In this document: positions 36,730-44,969 of the stretch, piece by piece
How positions within the stretch are numbered: the first letter of the stretch is position 1
Layout of the letters: every line of letters begins with the position of its first letter
Assembly (NCBI RefSeq): GCF_020026915.1
Contig: NZ_JAINUY010000004.1
Coordinates: 62,001-126,000 of the forward strand
Direction: 5' to 3'
DNA: 64,000 bases
Origin: Flavobacterium potami
GTDB taxonomy: Bacteria > Bacteroidota > Bacteroidia > Flavobacteriales > Flavobacteriaceae
Position numbers and translations under genes: made by a program
Notes under the pieces: model-generated
What the model saw: only the letters and a program-made list of their open reading frames with translations
The model's database searches: none
What the model was told of the DNA's origin: nothing

Positions 36730-37491
36730 TTACTCAATTTCGACTAAAATCGGACAATGATCTGAATGCATAGCATCTGGTAGTATAACAGCTCTTTTTA
36801 ATCTGCTTTCTAATGAGTCACTTACTAAATTATAATCGATACGCCAACCTTTGTTGTTACCTCTCGCCCCTGCACGGTAACTCCACCAAGAATAATGATG
36901 CGGTTCTTTATTAAAATGACGGAAACTATCAATAAATCCAGATTTCATAAAAGCATCCAACCAAGCACGTTCTGCCGGAAGAAATCCTGAAACCGTTTTG
37001 TTACGAACCGGATCGTGAATGTCAATTGCTTCGTGGCAGATGTTATAATCACCACAAATGATCAAGTTCGGAATCGTAACTTTTAATTCATTAATATAAT
37101 TTTGAAAATCATCCATAAACATAAATTTATGATCCAATCTTTCGATGTTTGTTCCCGACGGAAGATACAAGCTCATAACAGAAACATCGTCAAAGTCTGC
37201 ACGAAGATTTCTACCTTCAAAATCCATGTGATGAATACCTGTTCCAAAAACAATATTATTGGGTTTTGTTTTAGAAAGAATAGCCACGCCGCTGTACCCT
37301 TTTTTGGTTGCAGGATAGTAATACTGAAACGGATAACCCGCCGCTGTTATATCATCAACTGGAATTTGATCTTGTATTGCTTTTATTTCCTGAAGACATA
37401 TTACATCAGGATTTGCTTGCTTTAGCCACTCAATAAAACCTTTGTTTATTGCTGCTCTAATTCCGTTTACATTATAAGAAATAATTTTCAT
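36730..37491 (-). CDS. xth: Exodeoxyribonuclease III
   Basis: This 253-residue AP endonuclease/3'-5' exonuclease of base-excision repair has the EEP-family motifs: MKIISYNVNGIRAA at the N-terminus, DVICLQEIKAIQDQIP (metal-binding Glu), RNLRADFDDVSVMSLYLPSG, CGDYNICHEAIDIHD, WWSYRAGARGNNKGWRIDY and the final SDHCPILVEI (catalytic Asp-His). The start at 37491 matches the family; the upstream ATG at 37551 adds an unrelated 20-residue leader. The gene is divergent from the acyltransferase fusion gene. Confidence 0.95.
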   Translation of the reverse strand: MKIISYNVNGIRAAINKGFIEWLKQANPDVICLQEIKAIQDQIPVDDITAAGYPFQYYYPATKKGYSGVAILSKTKPNNIVFGTGIHHMDFEGRNLRADFDDVSVMSLYLPSGTNIERLDHKFMFMDDFQNYINELKVTIPNLIICGDYNICHEAIDIHDPVRNKTVSGFLPAERAWLDAFMKSGFIDSFRHFNKEPHHYSWWSYRAGARGNNKGWRIDYNLVSDSLESRLKRAVILPDAMHSDHCPILVEIE

Positions 37492-37571
37492 CAGTGATTT
37501 TTTTAGGATTTCAAATGTAATAAAAAAGTGCAAAGTTTGTCTTGGAAACAATGAAAAGTAGACTTTTTTGT

Positions 37572-37579
37572 TATCTTTG
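37572..37579 (+). promoter_or_regulatory. -7 box (TATCTTTG) of the acyltransferase fusion gene
   Basis: TATCTTTG followed by C lies 30 bases before the ATG at 37610. No -33 TTG is present at the usual distance. Confidence 0.5.
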
Positions 37580-37609
37580 CTCGCTGTTCTAATAAATTAA
37601 AAGTAGTAC

Positions 37610-39418
37610 ATGGGTTTAGTTACCGCGAAAGAAGTTGCAAAGGCAATAAATGTTGAAAAGTACGGAGTTTTCGGTACGTTTTCTGGCTGGATTCTTATGA
37701 AGGTTCTTAAGATCTCAACCCTTAATAAAATTTACGATCGTAATAAACATTTGGAAGACCTTGCTTTTTTGAATGGAATTTTGGATGAGATGGAAATCAA
37801 ATTTGAAATACCTGAAGAAGATTTAAAACGTCTGCCAAAAGATGGTGCCTATATTACTATTTCAAATCATCCGCTTGGAGGAATTGACGGAATTTTACTT
37901 TTGAAATTAATGCTTGAAAGAGAGCCAAATTTCAAAATCATTGCCAATTTCCTATTACACAGAATTGTTCCGATGAAAAAATACATTATGCCGGTTAATC
38001 CTTTTGAAAATCATAAGGATGCAAAATCGAGTGTAATTGGTATTAAAGAAACTTTACGCCACTTGAGCGACGGAAAACCTTTAGGAATTTTTCCTGCAGG
38101 TGAAGTTTCTACTTATAAAGATGGCAAATTAGTTGTCGATAAACCTTGGGAAGAAGGTGCACTGAAATTAATCAGAAAAGCAAAAGTTCCTGTTGTTCCA
38201 ATTTATTTCCACGCCAAAAACAGTAAATTATTCTATTGGCTTTCTAAAATCGATGATACTTTAAGAACCGCAAAACTTCCTTCTGAACTTTTAACGCAGA
38301 AAGACCGAGTTATTAAAGTTCGTATTGGAAAACCTATCTCTGTTAACGAGCAAAATGAAATCGAATCTTTTGAAGAATATTCAGAATTCTTAAGAAAGAA
38401 AACCTATATGTTGGCTAATCCTTTTGAAAAGGACACGAAACTGATCGATACAGCAACGGCAAGTCTTAAAATCACAAAAGCGCCAAAGAAAATTGCTACT
38501 GCAGCAAATGAATCAAAATTAATTGATGAAGTTCAGGCCTTAAGAAACAGTGACAGCAGATTTTTACAAAGTAAGAATTATGAAGTTTTCTTTGCTAGTG
38601 CAAAAGAAATTCCGAATATTTTACATGAAATTGGCCGTTTACGCGAAATCACTTTCCGTGAAGTTGGTGAAGGAACGAACGAATCTATTGACTTAGACGA
38701 ATACGATCAATATTATCACCATATGTTCTTATGGGATGACGAAACCAAGAAAATCGCTGGAGCATACCGTATGGGATTAGGTTCTGAAATTTATCCAAAA
38801 TACGGAATTGAAGGTTTCTATTTAACGGATCTTTTCAGATTTGAACCAGAACTTCATGATATGATGCACAAATCGATCGAAATGGGTCGTGCGTTTATTG
38901 TAAAAGAATATCAGCAAAAGCCAATGCCTTTGTTCTTATTATGGAAAGGTATTATTCATACTACTTTGCGCCATCCGGAGCATAAATATTTAGTTGGTGG
39001 TGTAAGTATCAGCAATCAGTTTTCAGATTTCTCTAAATCATTGATGATTGAGTTTATGAAATCAAACTATTACGATCCTTATATTGCACAGTACATTCAC
39101 CCGAAAAAAGCATATAAAGTTAAACTGAAAGACGCAGACAAAGATTTCATCTTCGACGAAGCAGAATCGGATTTGAATAAATTTGATAAAATCATTGACG
39201 AATTAGAACCAGGAAACTTACGTTTGCCTGTTTTAATTAAAAAATACATCAAACAAAATGCAAGAGTTGTGGCGTTCAACGTCGATCCTCTTTTCAACAA
39301 TGCTATTGATGGTTTAATGTACATTAGAATTGCAGATATTCCAGAAAGCACCATGAAACCTGTTATCGAAGAGTTTCAGATCGAACTGGAAAAGAAATTG
39401 TCTGAGAAAGAAGATTAA
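37610..39418 (+). CDS. Bifunctional acyltransferase, PlsC-like plus GNAT-like (amino-acid lipid synthesis)
   Basis: This 602-residue protein joins two acyltransferase domains. The N-terminal half (about 75-270) is a PlsC/LPLAT O-acyltransferase with ISNHPLGGIDGILL (NHxxxxD-like, near 85) and LGIFPAGEVSTYKDG. The C-terminal half (about 310-540) is a GNAT-like/hemolysin-type N-acyltransferase with LREITFREVGEGTNES, YHHMFLWDDETKKIAGAYRMG, SIEMGRAFIVKEYQ and LVGGVSISNQFSD. This is the domain pair of ornithine- and glycine-lipid synthesis (OlsB/OlsA or GlsB/GlsA; fused forms are called OlsF). Acyl donor and head group cannot be told from sequence. It is a single gene with its own terminator. Confidence 0.82.
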   Translation: MGLVTAKEVAKAINVEKYGVFGTFSGWILMKVLKISTLNKIYDRNKHLEDLAFLNGILDEMEIKFEIPEEDLKRLPKDGAYITISNHPLGGIDGILLLKLMLEREPNFKIIANFLLHRIVPMKKYIMPVNPFENHKDAKSSVIGIKETLRHLSDGKPLGIFPAGEVSTYKDGKLVVDKPWEEGALKLIRKAKVPVVPIYFHAKNSKLFYWLSKIDDTLRTAKLPSELLTQKDRVIKVRIGKPISVNEQNEIESFEEYSEFLRKKTYMLANPFEKDTKLIDTATASLKITKAPKKIATAANESKLIDEVQALRNSDSRFLQSKNYEVFFASAKEIPNILHEIGRLREITFREVGEGTNESIDLDEYDQYYHHMFLWDDETKKIAGAYRMGLGSEIYPKYGIEGFYLTDLFRFEPELHDMMHKSIEMGRAFIVKEYQQKPMPLFLLWKGIIHTTLRHPEHKYLVGGVSISNQFSDFSKSLMIEFMKSNYYDPYIAQYIHPKKAYKVKLKDADKDFIFDEAESDLNKFDKIIDELEPGNLRLPVLIKKYIKQNARVVAFNVDPLFNNAIDGLMYIRIADIPESTMKPVIEEFQIELEKKLSEKED

Positions 39419-39438
39419 ACTATATCATCATACAATAA

Positions 39439-39468
39439 AAAACTCATAAGTCTACACTTATGAGTTTT
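39439..39468. terminator. Bidirectional terminator between the acyltransferase and SUFU genes
   Basis: A perfect 13-bp stem AAAACTCATAAGT / ACTTATGAGTTTT with a 4-base loop lies between convergent genes, with T-runs on both sides. Confidence 0.88.
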
Positions 39469-39485
39469 TCTTTTTTATAGTGTTC

Positions 39486-40586
39486 TTAAACCACTTCTTC
39501 CCTTTCTAAATTGAATATTTCTTCGCCAATGCTGTCCAGTTTATCCAATACAAATTGCGAACCAGATTCTTTCATTACTTGCCATTCTGCATTTGAAACA
39601 GGTACAATCCACAAGAAATTGGTTTTTGAATTTCCTAAAGTTGGCACACTCATTTTAGGCAAGACTTTTAATTTATTAGTAAGAACCGCATACTTGAATT
39701 TTTCGCTAACAGCGGCTTGAAATTCAACAGTATGTCCTTCTGCCAAAAAAGTGATATAATCCCACGGTATTGCTGTAGTGCCGCTTACAAAACTTGCCAC
39801 ACTATTGATTTGCTCGTTGGTTAATCCTGATTTCAAAATAATTCCAAGTTCAATTCTATTTATTTCGTCAGGATTTTCAAAATACATTTCGATTTTGGGC
39901 TGCGATCGCAATGATACTGCTACGGTAGCAAAAACAATCTTTTCTGGACCTTCATACACATACAAACCTTTCGGAGGCCATTCTGAATTATCTATTGCAT
40001 AATACTTTTCGCTTTTCCCAAATACTTCATCATAATAATCCAAAATTTTTGGTTGTAATAACTGAAAAGGATTCTCATCTTCCTCCCATGCTTTTGCAAA
40101 ATAAATTGCTTCTTTAATCCTTTTGTTCATTTCATTATCTGCTGAAAGTTCCCAAGCAAAATGTCCTTCTCCTTTACAATCACGTGCATATCCATAAAAA
40201 TCACCACTGCCTCCCCAACTCGGAATTACACACAAAATTTCTCCATTTTCCAATAATGCTGCTCCATCTCCTTCTTCCAGCCAGACGATTTCAAGATCTT
40301 TAACATTAAGTAATTCCTGTCCTTGTGGAAATTTACAAAACTCTTTGGTCAACATAGGAGGAACGCCTTTTTCCATCAATTTTACCTCTATCTCTTCTGG
40401 TGCAGCAGTTAAATTTCTTATCCAACAGCTTTTTACACCAAAATCTTCATTATCTCCAAACAAATAAAAATAAGCCGTCCTGTTATCTTGTTCTACAATT
40501 GCTGTTAATGGACAACTAGGGCTTCTAACTTCAAGAACAACTTCTGGTTTTTCAATCTTATTATTGTTTCTACTAAATAATCCCAT
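39486..40586 (-). CDS. Suppressor-of-fused (SUFU) domain protein
   Basis: This 366-residue cytoplasmic protein has a SUFU-like C-terminal half (about 190-360: WPPKGLYVYEGPEKIVFATVAVSLR, RIELGIIL, TTAIPWDYITFLAEGHT, TNFLWIVPVSNAEWQVM). The N-terminal half has LEIVWLEEGDGAALLENGEI and IPSWGGSGDFYGYARDCKGEG, typical of bacterial SUFU proteins that occur near polymorphic toxins as immunity or inhibitor proteins. No toxin gene is next to it here: neighbours are an acyltransferase and a TM2 protein. Function not known; family assignment is by pattern. Confidence 0.75.
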   Translation of the reverse strand: MGLFSRNNNKIEKPEVVLEVRSPSCPLTAIVEQDNRTAYFYLFGDNEDFGVKSCWIRNLTAAPEEIEVKLMEKGVPPMLTKEFCKFPQGQELLNVKDLEIVWLEEGDGAALLENGEILCVIPSWGGSGDFYGYARDCKGEGHFAWELSADNEMNKRIKEAIYFAKAWEEDENPFQLLQPKILDYYDEVFGKSEKYYAIDNSEWPPKGLYVYEGPEKIVFATVAVSLRSQPKIEMYFENPDEINRIELGIILKSGLTNEQINSVASFVSGTTAIPWDYITFLAEGHTVEFQAAVSEKFKYAVLTNKLKVLPKMSVPTLGNSKTNFLWIVPVSNAEWQVMKESGSQFVLDKLDSIGEEIFNLEREEVV

Positions 40587-40712
40587 AATTTTATGATTAA
40601 TATTTTTAGATTTAAACTTTACTCAAGTAACGAATTTTATTTAAAAAACACAAAAGCTCCATTTGCAAATGCCGACTAATTTTCATTATAAAAAAGCAAA
40701 ATCTTTAAACAT

Positions 40713-40750
40713 AAAAAAAGTCCCATTCAGAAATGAATGGGACTTTTTTT
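40713..40750 (-). terminator. Terminator after the TM2 protein gene
   Basis: A perfect 10-bp stem GTCCCATTCA / TGAATGGGAC is extended by A/T pairs, with a 4-base loop and a T-run on the minus strand. It lies 8 bases past the stop codon at 40759. Confidence 0.9.
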
Positions 40751-40758
40751 TATGTTTG

Positions 40759-41031
40759 TCAAAACCAGCCTTTGTAACCAACCTGATAGGTTTCGTAAAA
40801 TTCGCGATCTGATTTTGTGAGGTAAATAATTCCTTCAATTATTCCTATCAAGGCTCCTATTCCTAAAGCCGCCGTTAGAAGTATTTGAATTAAACCTTCT
40901 TTGGTATAACCTAGATAGAATTTATGAATTCCTAAATACCCAAGTAAAATAGCCAAAATTCCGGCAATTATTTTTTTATTTTCCTGATCGTACCGCGGAT
41001 TATTCCAATCTTCTCTTTTTGTATTTTCCAT
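40759..41031 (-). CDS. TM2 domain membrane protein
   Basis: This 90-residue protein has a polar N-terminus (MENTKREDWNNPRYDQENKK) and the TM2 domain: helix one IIAGILAILLGYLGIHKFYLG (GxxGxHKFYLG motif), helix two QILLTAALGIGALIGIIEGIIYL, and a tail with DREFYETYQVGYKGWF. TM2 proteins are small two-helix membrane proteins of unknown function. It follows the RDD protein gene by 79 bases on the same strand and may be co-transcribed. Confidence 0.88.
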   Translation of the reverse strand: MENTKREDWNNPRYDQENKKIIAGILAILLGYLGIHKFYLGYTKEGLIQILLTAALGIGALIGIIEGIIYLTKSDREFYETYQVGYKGWF

Positions 41032-41110
41032 TTTTATTCCCTTTATAGTTAATAATACAGTTTTACAAATCGTTAAACTTCAGATTCAATCCGCGCAAAC
41101 AAATCTACTT

Positions 41111-41758
41111 TTATTTGTCAACAACCATTGTTCTGGCAGCTAAATCATGAAGGGCTCTTTTATCGTCATTCAACAATGATGTCAAATAGATAAACGGAAA
41201 AACAGCACACATACCTTTAATTAAATTTCTCAAAATAACATTAAATGCAAGAATATCTCCATTTTGTTCATAATCAACAGCTTTGATAGACAAAGCTAAT
41301 TTCCCTAACGAAGAACCTTTCAATAAAAGATCGCAGGCAATAAAATAAATAAAGGCAAACAAAATAACAAACAAAGTTGCTTCAGGCGCAATAAACGCAA
41401 GAGCAATATTTACAGCGTAGATTATTACTACATCCAAAATAAAAGCTCCTATCCTTTTTCCAAAATCGCAAGGAACAAGGCCAATGGCATGATTTTCTTC
41501 TTGCGACGTATTTCCTAATCTATTTCTTGTATCATACTCATGCGATGACAATACAGATCCAGGAACGTAAGTTGAGTTACAAAAGAAACAGTTTAATTCA
41601 TCGCCCAGTTCTCTAATTTTAAGCAATGGAATAAAGAAAATATGAAAATAAAGTTGATAGTTTTTTAATTGATAACTTTCTTGTCTTCTGCAATTCGGGC
41701 ATTCAAATTTTCCAGATTTAATAGTACTTTGAACTGTTTTTCTTCCGTAAATAATCAT
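41111..41758 (-). CDS. RDD family membrane protein with N-terminal zinc ribbon
   Basis: This 215-residue protein has two CxxC pairs near its N-terminus (FECPNCRRQ at about 18-26 and NCFFCNS at about 55-61), which read as a zinc ribbon. Three hydrophobic segments follow in an RDD domain (about 95-212), with FGKRIGAFILDVVIIYAVNI (conserved Arg and Asp), the GSSLGKLALSIKAV motif and KRALHDLAARTMVV. RDD proteins are linked to transport or solute homeostasis but are poorly defined. The TM2 gene follows. Confidence 0.82.
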   Translation of the reverse strand: MIIYGRKTVQSTIKSGKFECPNCRRQESYQLKNYQLYFHIFFIPLLKIRELGDELNCFFCNSTYVPGSVLSSHEYDTRNRLGNTSQEENHAIGLVPCDFGKRIGAFILDVVIIYAVNIALAFIAPEATLFVILFAFIYFIACDLLLKGSSLGKLALSIKAVDYEQNGDILAFNVILRNLIKGMCAVFPFIYLTSLLNDDKRALHDLAARTMVVDK

Positions 41759-41930
41759 AAGGTTTTAAAATTTATAGGTTATGTTTCTTGTTTTTGGGGG
41801 AGTTTTGATTTAACAATCCAAAAAAATTGTTAAAAAAACCGAAACAATATTATTAAAAATTAACATACAAAACTAGTCTGCCCTATAATTAAAAAAGAAA
41901 AGATCTTCTACTTTAAATCTTTGCAACAAT

Positions 41931-42878
41931 CTAAACGTTATAAATCGCTTTTATCTTATCTACAATTACTTGCGCCAAACGCTCATGGCTTTCAAAAGTC
42001 CATCCTGCGATGTGGGGCGTAAGTAAAACATTTTTTGATTCCATCAGATATTGAAGAGCTTCTGGGGTATTGTTTTCTTGAAAAAGCGTTTCAAAAGATA
42101 GTTTCTCATATTCCAAAACATCCAAACCAGCGCCAAATATTTTCTTTGCTTTCATCGCTTCAACCAAATCGGCAGTCACTATATTTTTACCACGAGAAGT
42201 ATTTATGATCCAGAATGGCTTTTTAAATGCATTTATAAAGCTTTCATCGACCATTTTATCCGTTTCTGGTGTCCAAGGAAGGTGAAGACTTAAAACGTCT
42301 GTTTTTTCGCGTAATTCTTCAAGAGAAACTTGTTTGGCATTTTCGTCTCCAACATTATCCAAAATATCATAACATAAAACCTCTACATCAAAACCTCTCA
42401 ACTTTTTAGCGAAAGCTTTGCCCATATTTCCGTAACCGATAATTCCGACTGTTTTCAAATCCAATTCATGTCCGCGGTTGCTTTCACGATTCCATTGTCC
42501 CGCTTTTACTTCGGCGTCGGCCTGATTCAAATTGTTGAATAAGGATAAAATTACACCAAGTGAATGTTCTGCAACAGCGTTGCGATTTCCTTCTGGAGCC
42601 GCAATGAGATGAATTCCTTTCGAGGAAGCATACTCACAATCAATACTTTCCAGACCTGCGCCAACTCTTGCAATAAATTGCAACTTTGTTGCAGCATCTA
42701 AAAAAGTCTTATCAATCTTGAATCGGCTTCGAATTACGATTCCGTTATAGTCTTGAATTTTTGCTTCGATTTCTTCTTTTGAAGATTTGAAATCAGCGTG
42801 ATTTTCGAAACCAGCCTCTTCCAATTGATTCCAAAGAATTGGATTATTGCTGTCAATATGAAGAATTTTTATACTCAT
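41931..42878 (-). CDS. D-2-hydroxyacid dehydrogenase (phosphoglycerate dehydrogenase-like)
   Basis: This 315-residue NAD-dependent enzyme has the D-2-hydroxyacid dehydrogenase layout: an N-terminal substrate domain (ILHIDSNNPILW, GIVIRSRFKID, ARVGAGLESID), a Rossmann motif VGIIGYGNMGKAFAKKLRG near 143, and the catalytic Arg (INTSRGKNIVT), Glu (GLDVLEYE) and His (LLTPHIAGWT). It lacks a C-terminal ACT domain, so it is the short PGDH-like class; serine synthesis or another 2-ketoacid role cannot be separated. A -7 box lies 23 bases upstream. Confidence 0.88.
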   Translation of the reverse strand: MSIKILHIDSNNPILWNQLEEAGFENHADFKSSKEEIEAKIQDYNGIVIRSRFKIDKTFLDAATKLQFIARVGAGLESIDCEYASSKGIHLIAAPEGNRNAVAEHSLGVILSLFNNLNQADAEVKAGQWNRESNRGHELDLKTVGIIGYGNMGKAFAKKLRGFDVEVLCYDILDNVGDENAKQVSLEELREKTDVLSLHLPWTPETDKMVDESFINAFKKPFWIINTSRGKNIVTADLVEAMKAKKIFGAGLDVLEYEKLSFETLFQENNTPEALQYLMESKNVLLTPHIAGWTFESHERLAQVIVDKIKAIYNV

Positions 42879-42901
42879 TTTGTGTTGAATTTTTATTAAT
42901 A

Positions 42902-42909
42902 CAAAAATA
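42902..42909 (-). promoter_or_regulatory. -7 box (TATTTTTG) of the 2-hydroxyacid dehydrogenase gene
   Basis: On the minus strand TATTTTTG matches TAnnTTTG, 23 bases before the ATG at 42878. A TTG lies 24 bases further upstream, longer than the usual spacing. Confidence 0.4.
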
Positions 42910-42949
42910 CGGGAAATGTTTAAGATTTCATTTCAAGCGCTATGTTTTA

Positions 42950-43037
42950 ATCTCGCAAAGAAGCAAAGTCGGAAACAAGAAACTCTAACAGCTAAAAAAC
43001 AAAAAAATTTGTGCCTGTGTGCCTTCATGGCAAATCT
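42950..43037. repeat. Decayed GCAAAG-type palindromic element upstream of nhaA
   Basis: The stretch CTCGCAAAGAAGCAAAGTC and the downstream GTGCCTGTGTGCCTTCATGG resemble the arms of the elements around 58530-58793 and 60361-60672 but are imperfect. It lies between divergent genes. Confidence 0.5.
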
Positions 43038-43061
43038 CTTTTTATTGCACGATTTTTTTTT

Positions 43062-43069
43062 TAACTTTG
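43062..43069 (+). promoter_or_regulatory. -7 box (TAACTTTG) of nhaA
   Basis: TAACTTTG lies 52 bases upstream of the nhaA ATG. A 6-bp hairpin ATGACA / TGTCAT (43081-43098) follows in the predicted leader. Confidence 0.45.
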
Positions 43070-43121
43070 AAAGTATTAGAATGACAAAGATCTGTCATAA
43101 ATCTTCAGAAAATCTTCCCAA

Positions 43122-44279
43122 ATGAAACTAACCAAGACTTTTAAAGCCTTTTTTGAAAACGAAAAATCAGGAGGAATTATCTTGCTCTTTGTCACGCTTT
43201 TATCACTTTTTCTTGCTAACTCATCTTTTCATGTTCCTTATGTTGCATTTTGGGAAAAAGAAATTGCAGGACACACCATAACCGATTGGATTAACGATGG
43301 ATTAATGACAATCTTCTTCCTTTTAATAGGATTAGAATTGGAACGCGAAATTTACCACGGAGAATTATCTAATTTTAAAAATGCTTCATTACCAATAATG
43401 GCCGCATTTGGCGGAATGTTAGTTCCTGCTGCCATTTTTCTTGTTTTAAATTATGGAACTACAACGCAAAACGGCGCCGGAATTCCGATGGCGACCGATA
43501 TCGCTTTTGCAATTGGTATTTTATCACTTCTTGGAAATAGAGTTCCCACTTCTTTAAAAGTCTTCTTAACTGCTTTAGCCGTAATTGACGATTTAGGAGC
43601 GATTATTGTCATTGCGATATTTTACACCACTTCGATCTCTTTTCTAAATCTCGGCATTGCGCTAGGAATCTGGATTATCTTGTTTGTTTTGAATCGAATG
43701 AAAATTCATAATCTTATTCCATATCTCGTTGGTGGCGTTATTATGTGGTATTTTATGCTGAATTCGGGAGTTCATGCGACAATAACTGGAGTTATTCTAG
43801 CATTTGTTATTCCGTTTGGCGATGGTGGCGAAAAAACTTCTTCGTACAAGTTACAGCATTTTCTACATCAGCCCGTCGCTTTTTTTATTTTGCCTCTATT
43901 CGCTGTTGCAAATACTGCTTTAACCATCGAATCAAACTGGCATGAAGGTTTAAACCACTCCAACACGTACGGAATTATTCTTGGCCTTGTAGTTGGAAAA
44001 CCGCTCGGAATATTACTGTTTTCTTCTGTTGGTGTTACTTCTGGCCTATGCATGCTTCCAAAAAATTTAAAATGGTCGCATATTTTGGGCGCAGGAATGT
44101 TGGGCGGAATAGGTTTTACGATGTCCATTTTTATTACTGTTCTGGCTTTTAAAAATCCGGAAGTAATTGTTTTCTCAAAAATCGCTATTCTTATCGCCTC
44201 TTTCTTAGCCGGACTTTTAGGATTTATATTCTTAAAGTATGTTTTGAATAAAAAGCATAGTAATTTGCTCGATTTATGA
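43122..44279 (+). CDS. nhaA: Na+/H+ antiporter NhaA
   Basis: This 385-residue protein with about 12 transmembrane helices exports Na+ in exchange for H+. Family features are LTKTFKAFFENEKSGGIILL at the N-terminus, WINDGLMTIFFLLIGLELEREI, PMATDIAFAIGIL and the ion-binding Asp pair in LTALAVIDDLGAIIVIAIF, corresponding to Asp163-Asp164 of E. coli NhaA. Length is normal. The stop overlaps the next gene's start (4 bases, ATGA), so a lipoprotein is translationally coupled to it. Confidence 0.95.
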   Translation: MKLTKTFKAFFENEKSGGIILLFVTLLSLFLANSSFHVPYVAFWEKEIAGHTITDWINDGLMTIFFLLIGLELEREIYHGELSNFKNASLPIMAAFGGMLVPAAIFLVLNYGTTTQNGAGIPMATDIAFAIGILSLLGNRVPTSLKVFLTALAVIDDLGAIIVIAIFYTTSISFLNLGIALGIWIILFVLNRMKIHNLIPYLVGGVIMWYFMLNSGVHATITGVILAFVIPFGDGGEKTSSYKLQHFLHQPVAFFILPLFAVANTALTIESNWHEGLNHSNTYGIILGLVVGKPLGILLFSSVGVTSGLCMLPKNLKWSHILGAGMLGGIGFTMSIFITVLAFKNPEVIVFSKIAILIASFLAGLLGFIFLKYVLNKKHSNLLDL

Positions 44280-44776
44280 ATAAAATCCTAATCCTTATAT
44301 TGTCTTTTTACCTGATTTTGAGTTCTTGCAATCAAAAAACAGAAACTGTTGCTGTTACCGAAAATGCAAAAAATGAAGCTATTTCAGCAGTAAACAATTC
44401 AAAAGATGAAATTGAAGGAACTTATAAAGCTGACGGATGTGATCTTTCGATAATAATTTCAAAAATCAAAAATGATTATCAATATGTTTTCAAATCCAAT
44501 CTTAGAACTTTAAAAGGAAAAGCAAAGTATTCAAAAAGCAGTTCGGGTGAAAACTATATTACTTTAGAAGGAATTCAATGGGATGAATACGAAGGCGACA
44601 TTAGCAATGAGGACGAAAATGATTCAATTCCCGAAAAAGAACTAGAAATCCCGATTGGAATTGATGCTTTGTATGTAAAAGATACGTTGACAATTCAGAA
44701 TTACGGCAATGCAATGAATTATTACACAAAGATTTCGGAATGCGGATTGAAGTATATTCAGCTAATTAAAAAGTAA
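44276..44776 (+). CDS. Hypothetical lipoprotein coupled to nhaA
   Basis: This 166-residue lipoprotein has signal sequence MNKILILILSFYLILSSC with Cys18. The mature part is charged and low in hydrophobicity (IEGTYKADGCDLSIIISKIK..., EGIQWDEYEGDISNEDENDS). I do not recognise a family. The ATGA overlap with nhaA suggests they are made together, but a role in Na+ handling is only a guess. A palindromic element starts right after the stop codon. Confidence 0.7.
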   Translation: MNKILILILSFYLILSSCNQKTETVAVTENAKNEAISAVNNSKDEIEGTYKADGCDLSIIISKIKNDYQYVFKSNLRTLKGKAKYSKSSSGENYITLEGIQWDEYEGDISNEDENDSIPEKELEIPIGIDALYVKDTLTIQNYGNAMNYYTKISECGLKYIQLIKK

Positions 44777-44782
44777 TTCAGG

Positions 44783-44884
44783 TTGTCATCCTGAGGAACG
44801 AAGGATCACACCAGAAATTCTACAATCTAAATCGCCAATCTTTGCGGAATCTCAAGTGTGATCCTTCGTTCCTCAGGATGACAA
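44783..44884. repeat. Palindromic intergenic element with perfect 29-bp arms (GTCATCCTGAGG type)
   Basis: Left arm 44783-44811 (TTGTCATCCTGAGGAACG...) and right arm 44856-44884 (...CGTTCCTCAGGATGACAA) are perfect reverse complements. The centre holds AGAAATTCTAC and CCAATCTTTGCGGA. It is related to the two elements near 58645 and 60455, where the arms start GTTTGTCATTTCGAGG and share GAACGA and ATCACAC. Confidence 0.92.
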
Positions 44885-44905
44885 ATAGCACTTAACTAAA
44901 AAACA

Positions 44906-44946
44906 AAAATTCCAAATTCCACTAATAAATTGGAATTTGGAATTTT
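44906..44946. terminator. Terminator-like hairpin downstream of proC
   Basis: A perfect 16-bp stem AAAATTCCAAATTCCA / TGGAATTTGGAATTTT with a 9-base loop lies 23 bases past the proC stop codon on the minus strand. It can also stop the plus-strand nhaA transcript. Confidence 0.8.
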
Positions 44947-44969
44947 AAAATATTGGAATTTCTTTAAAC

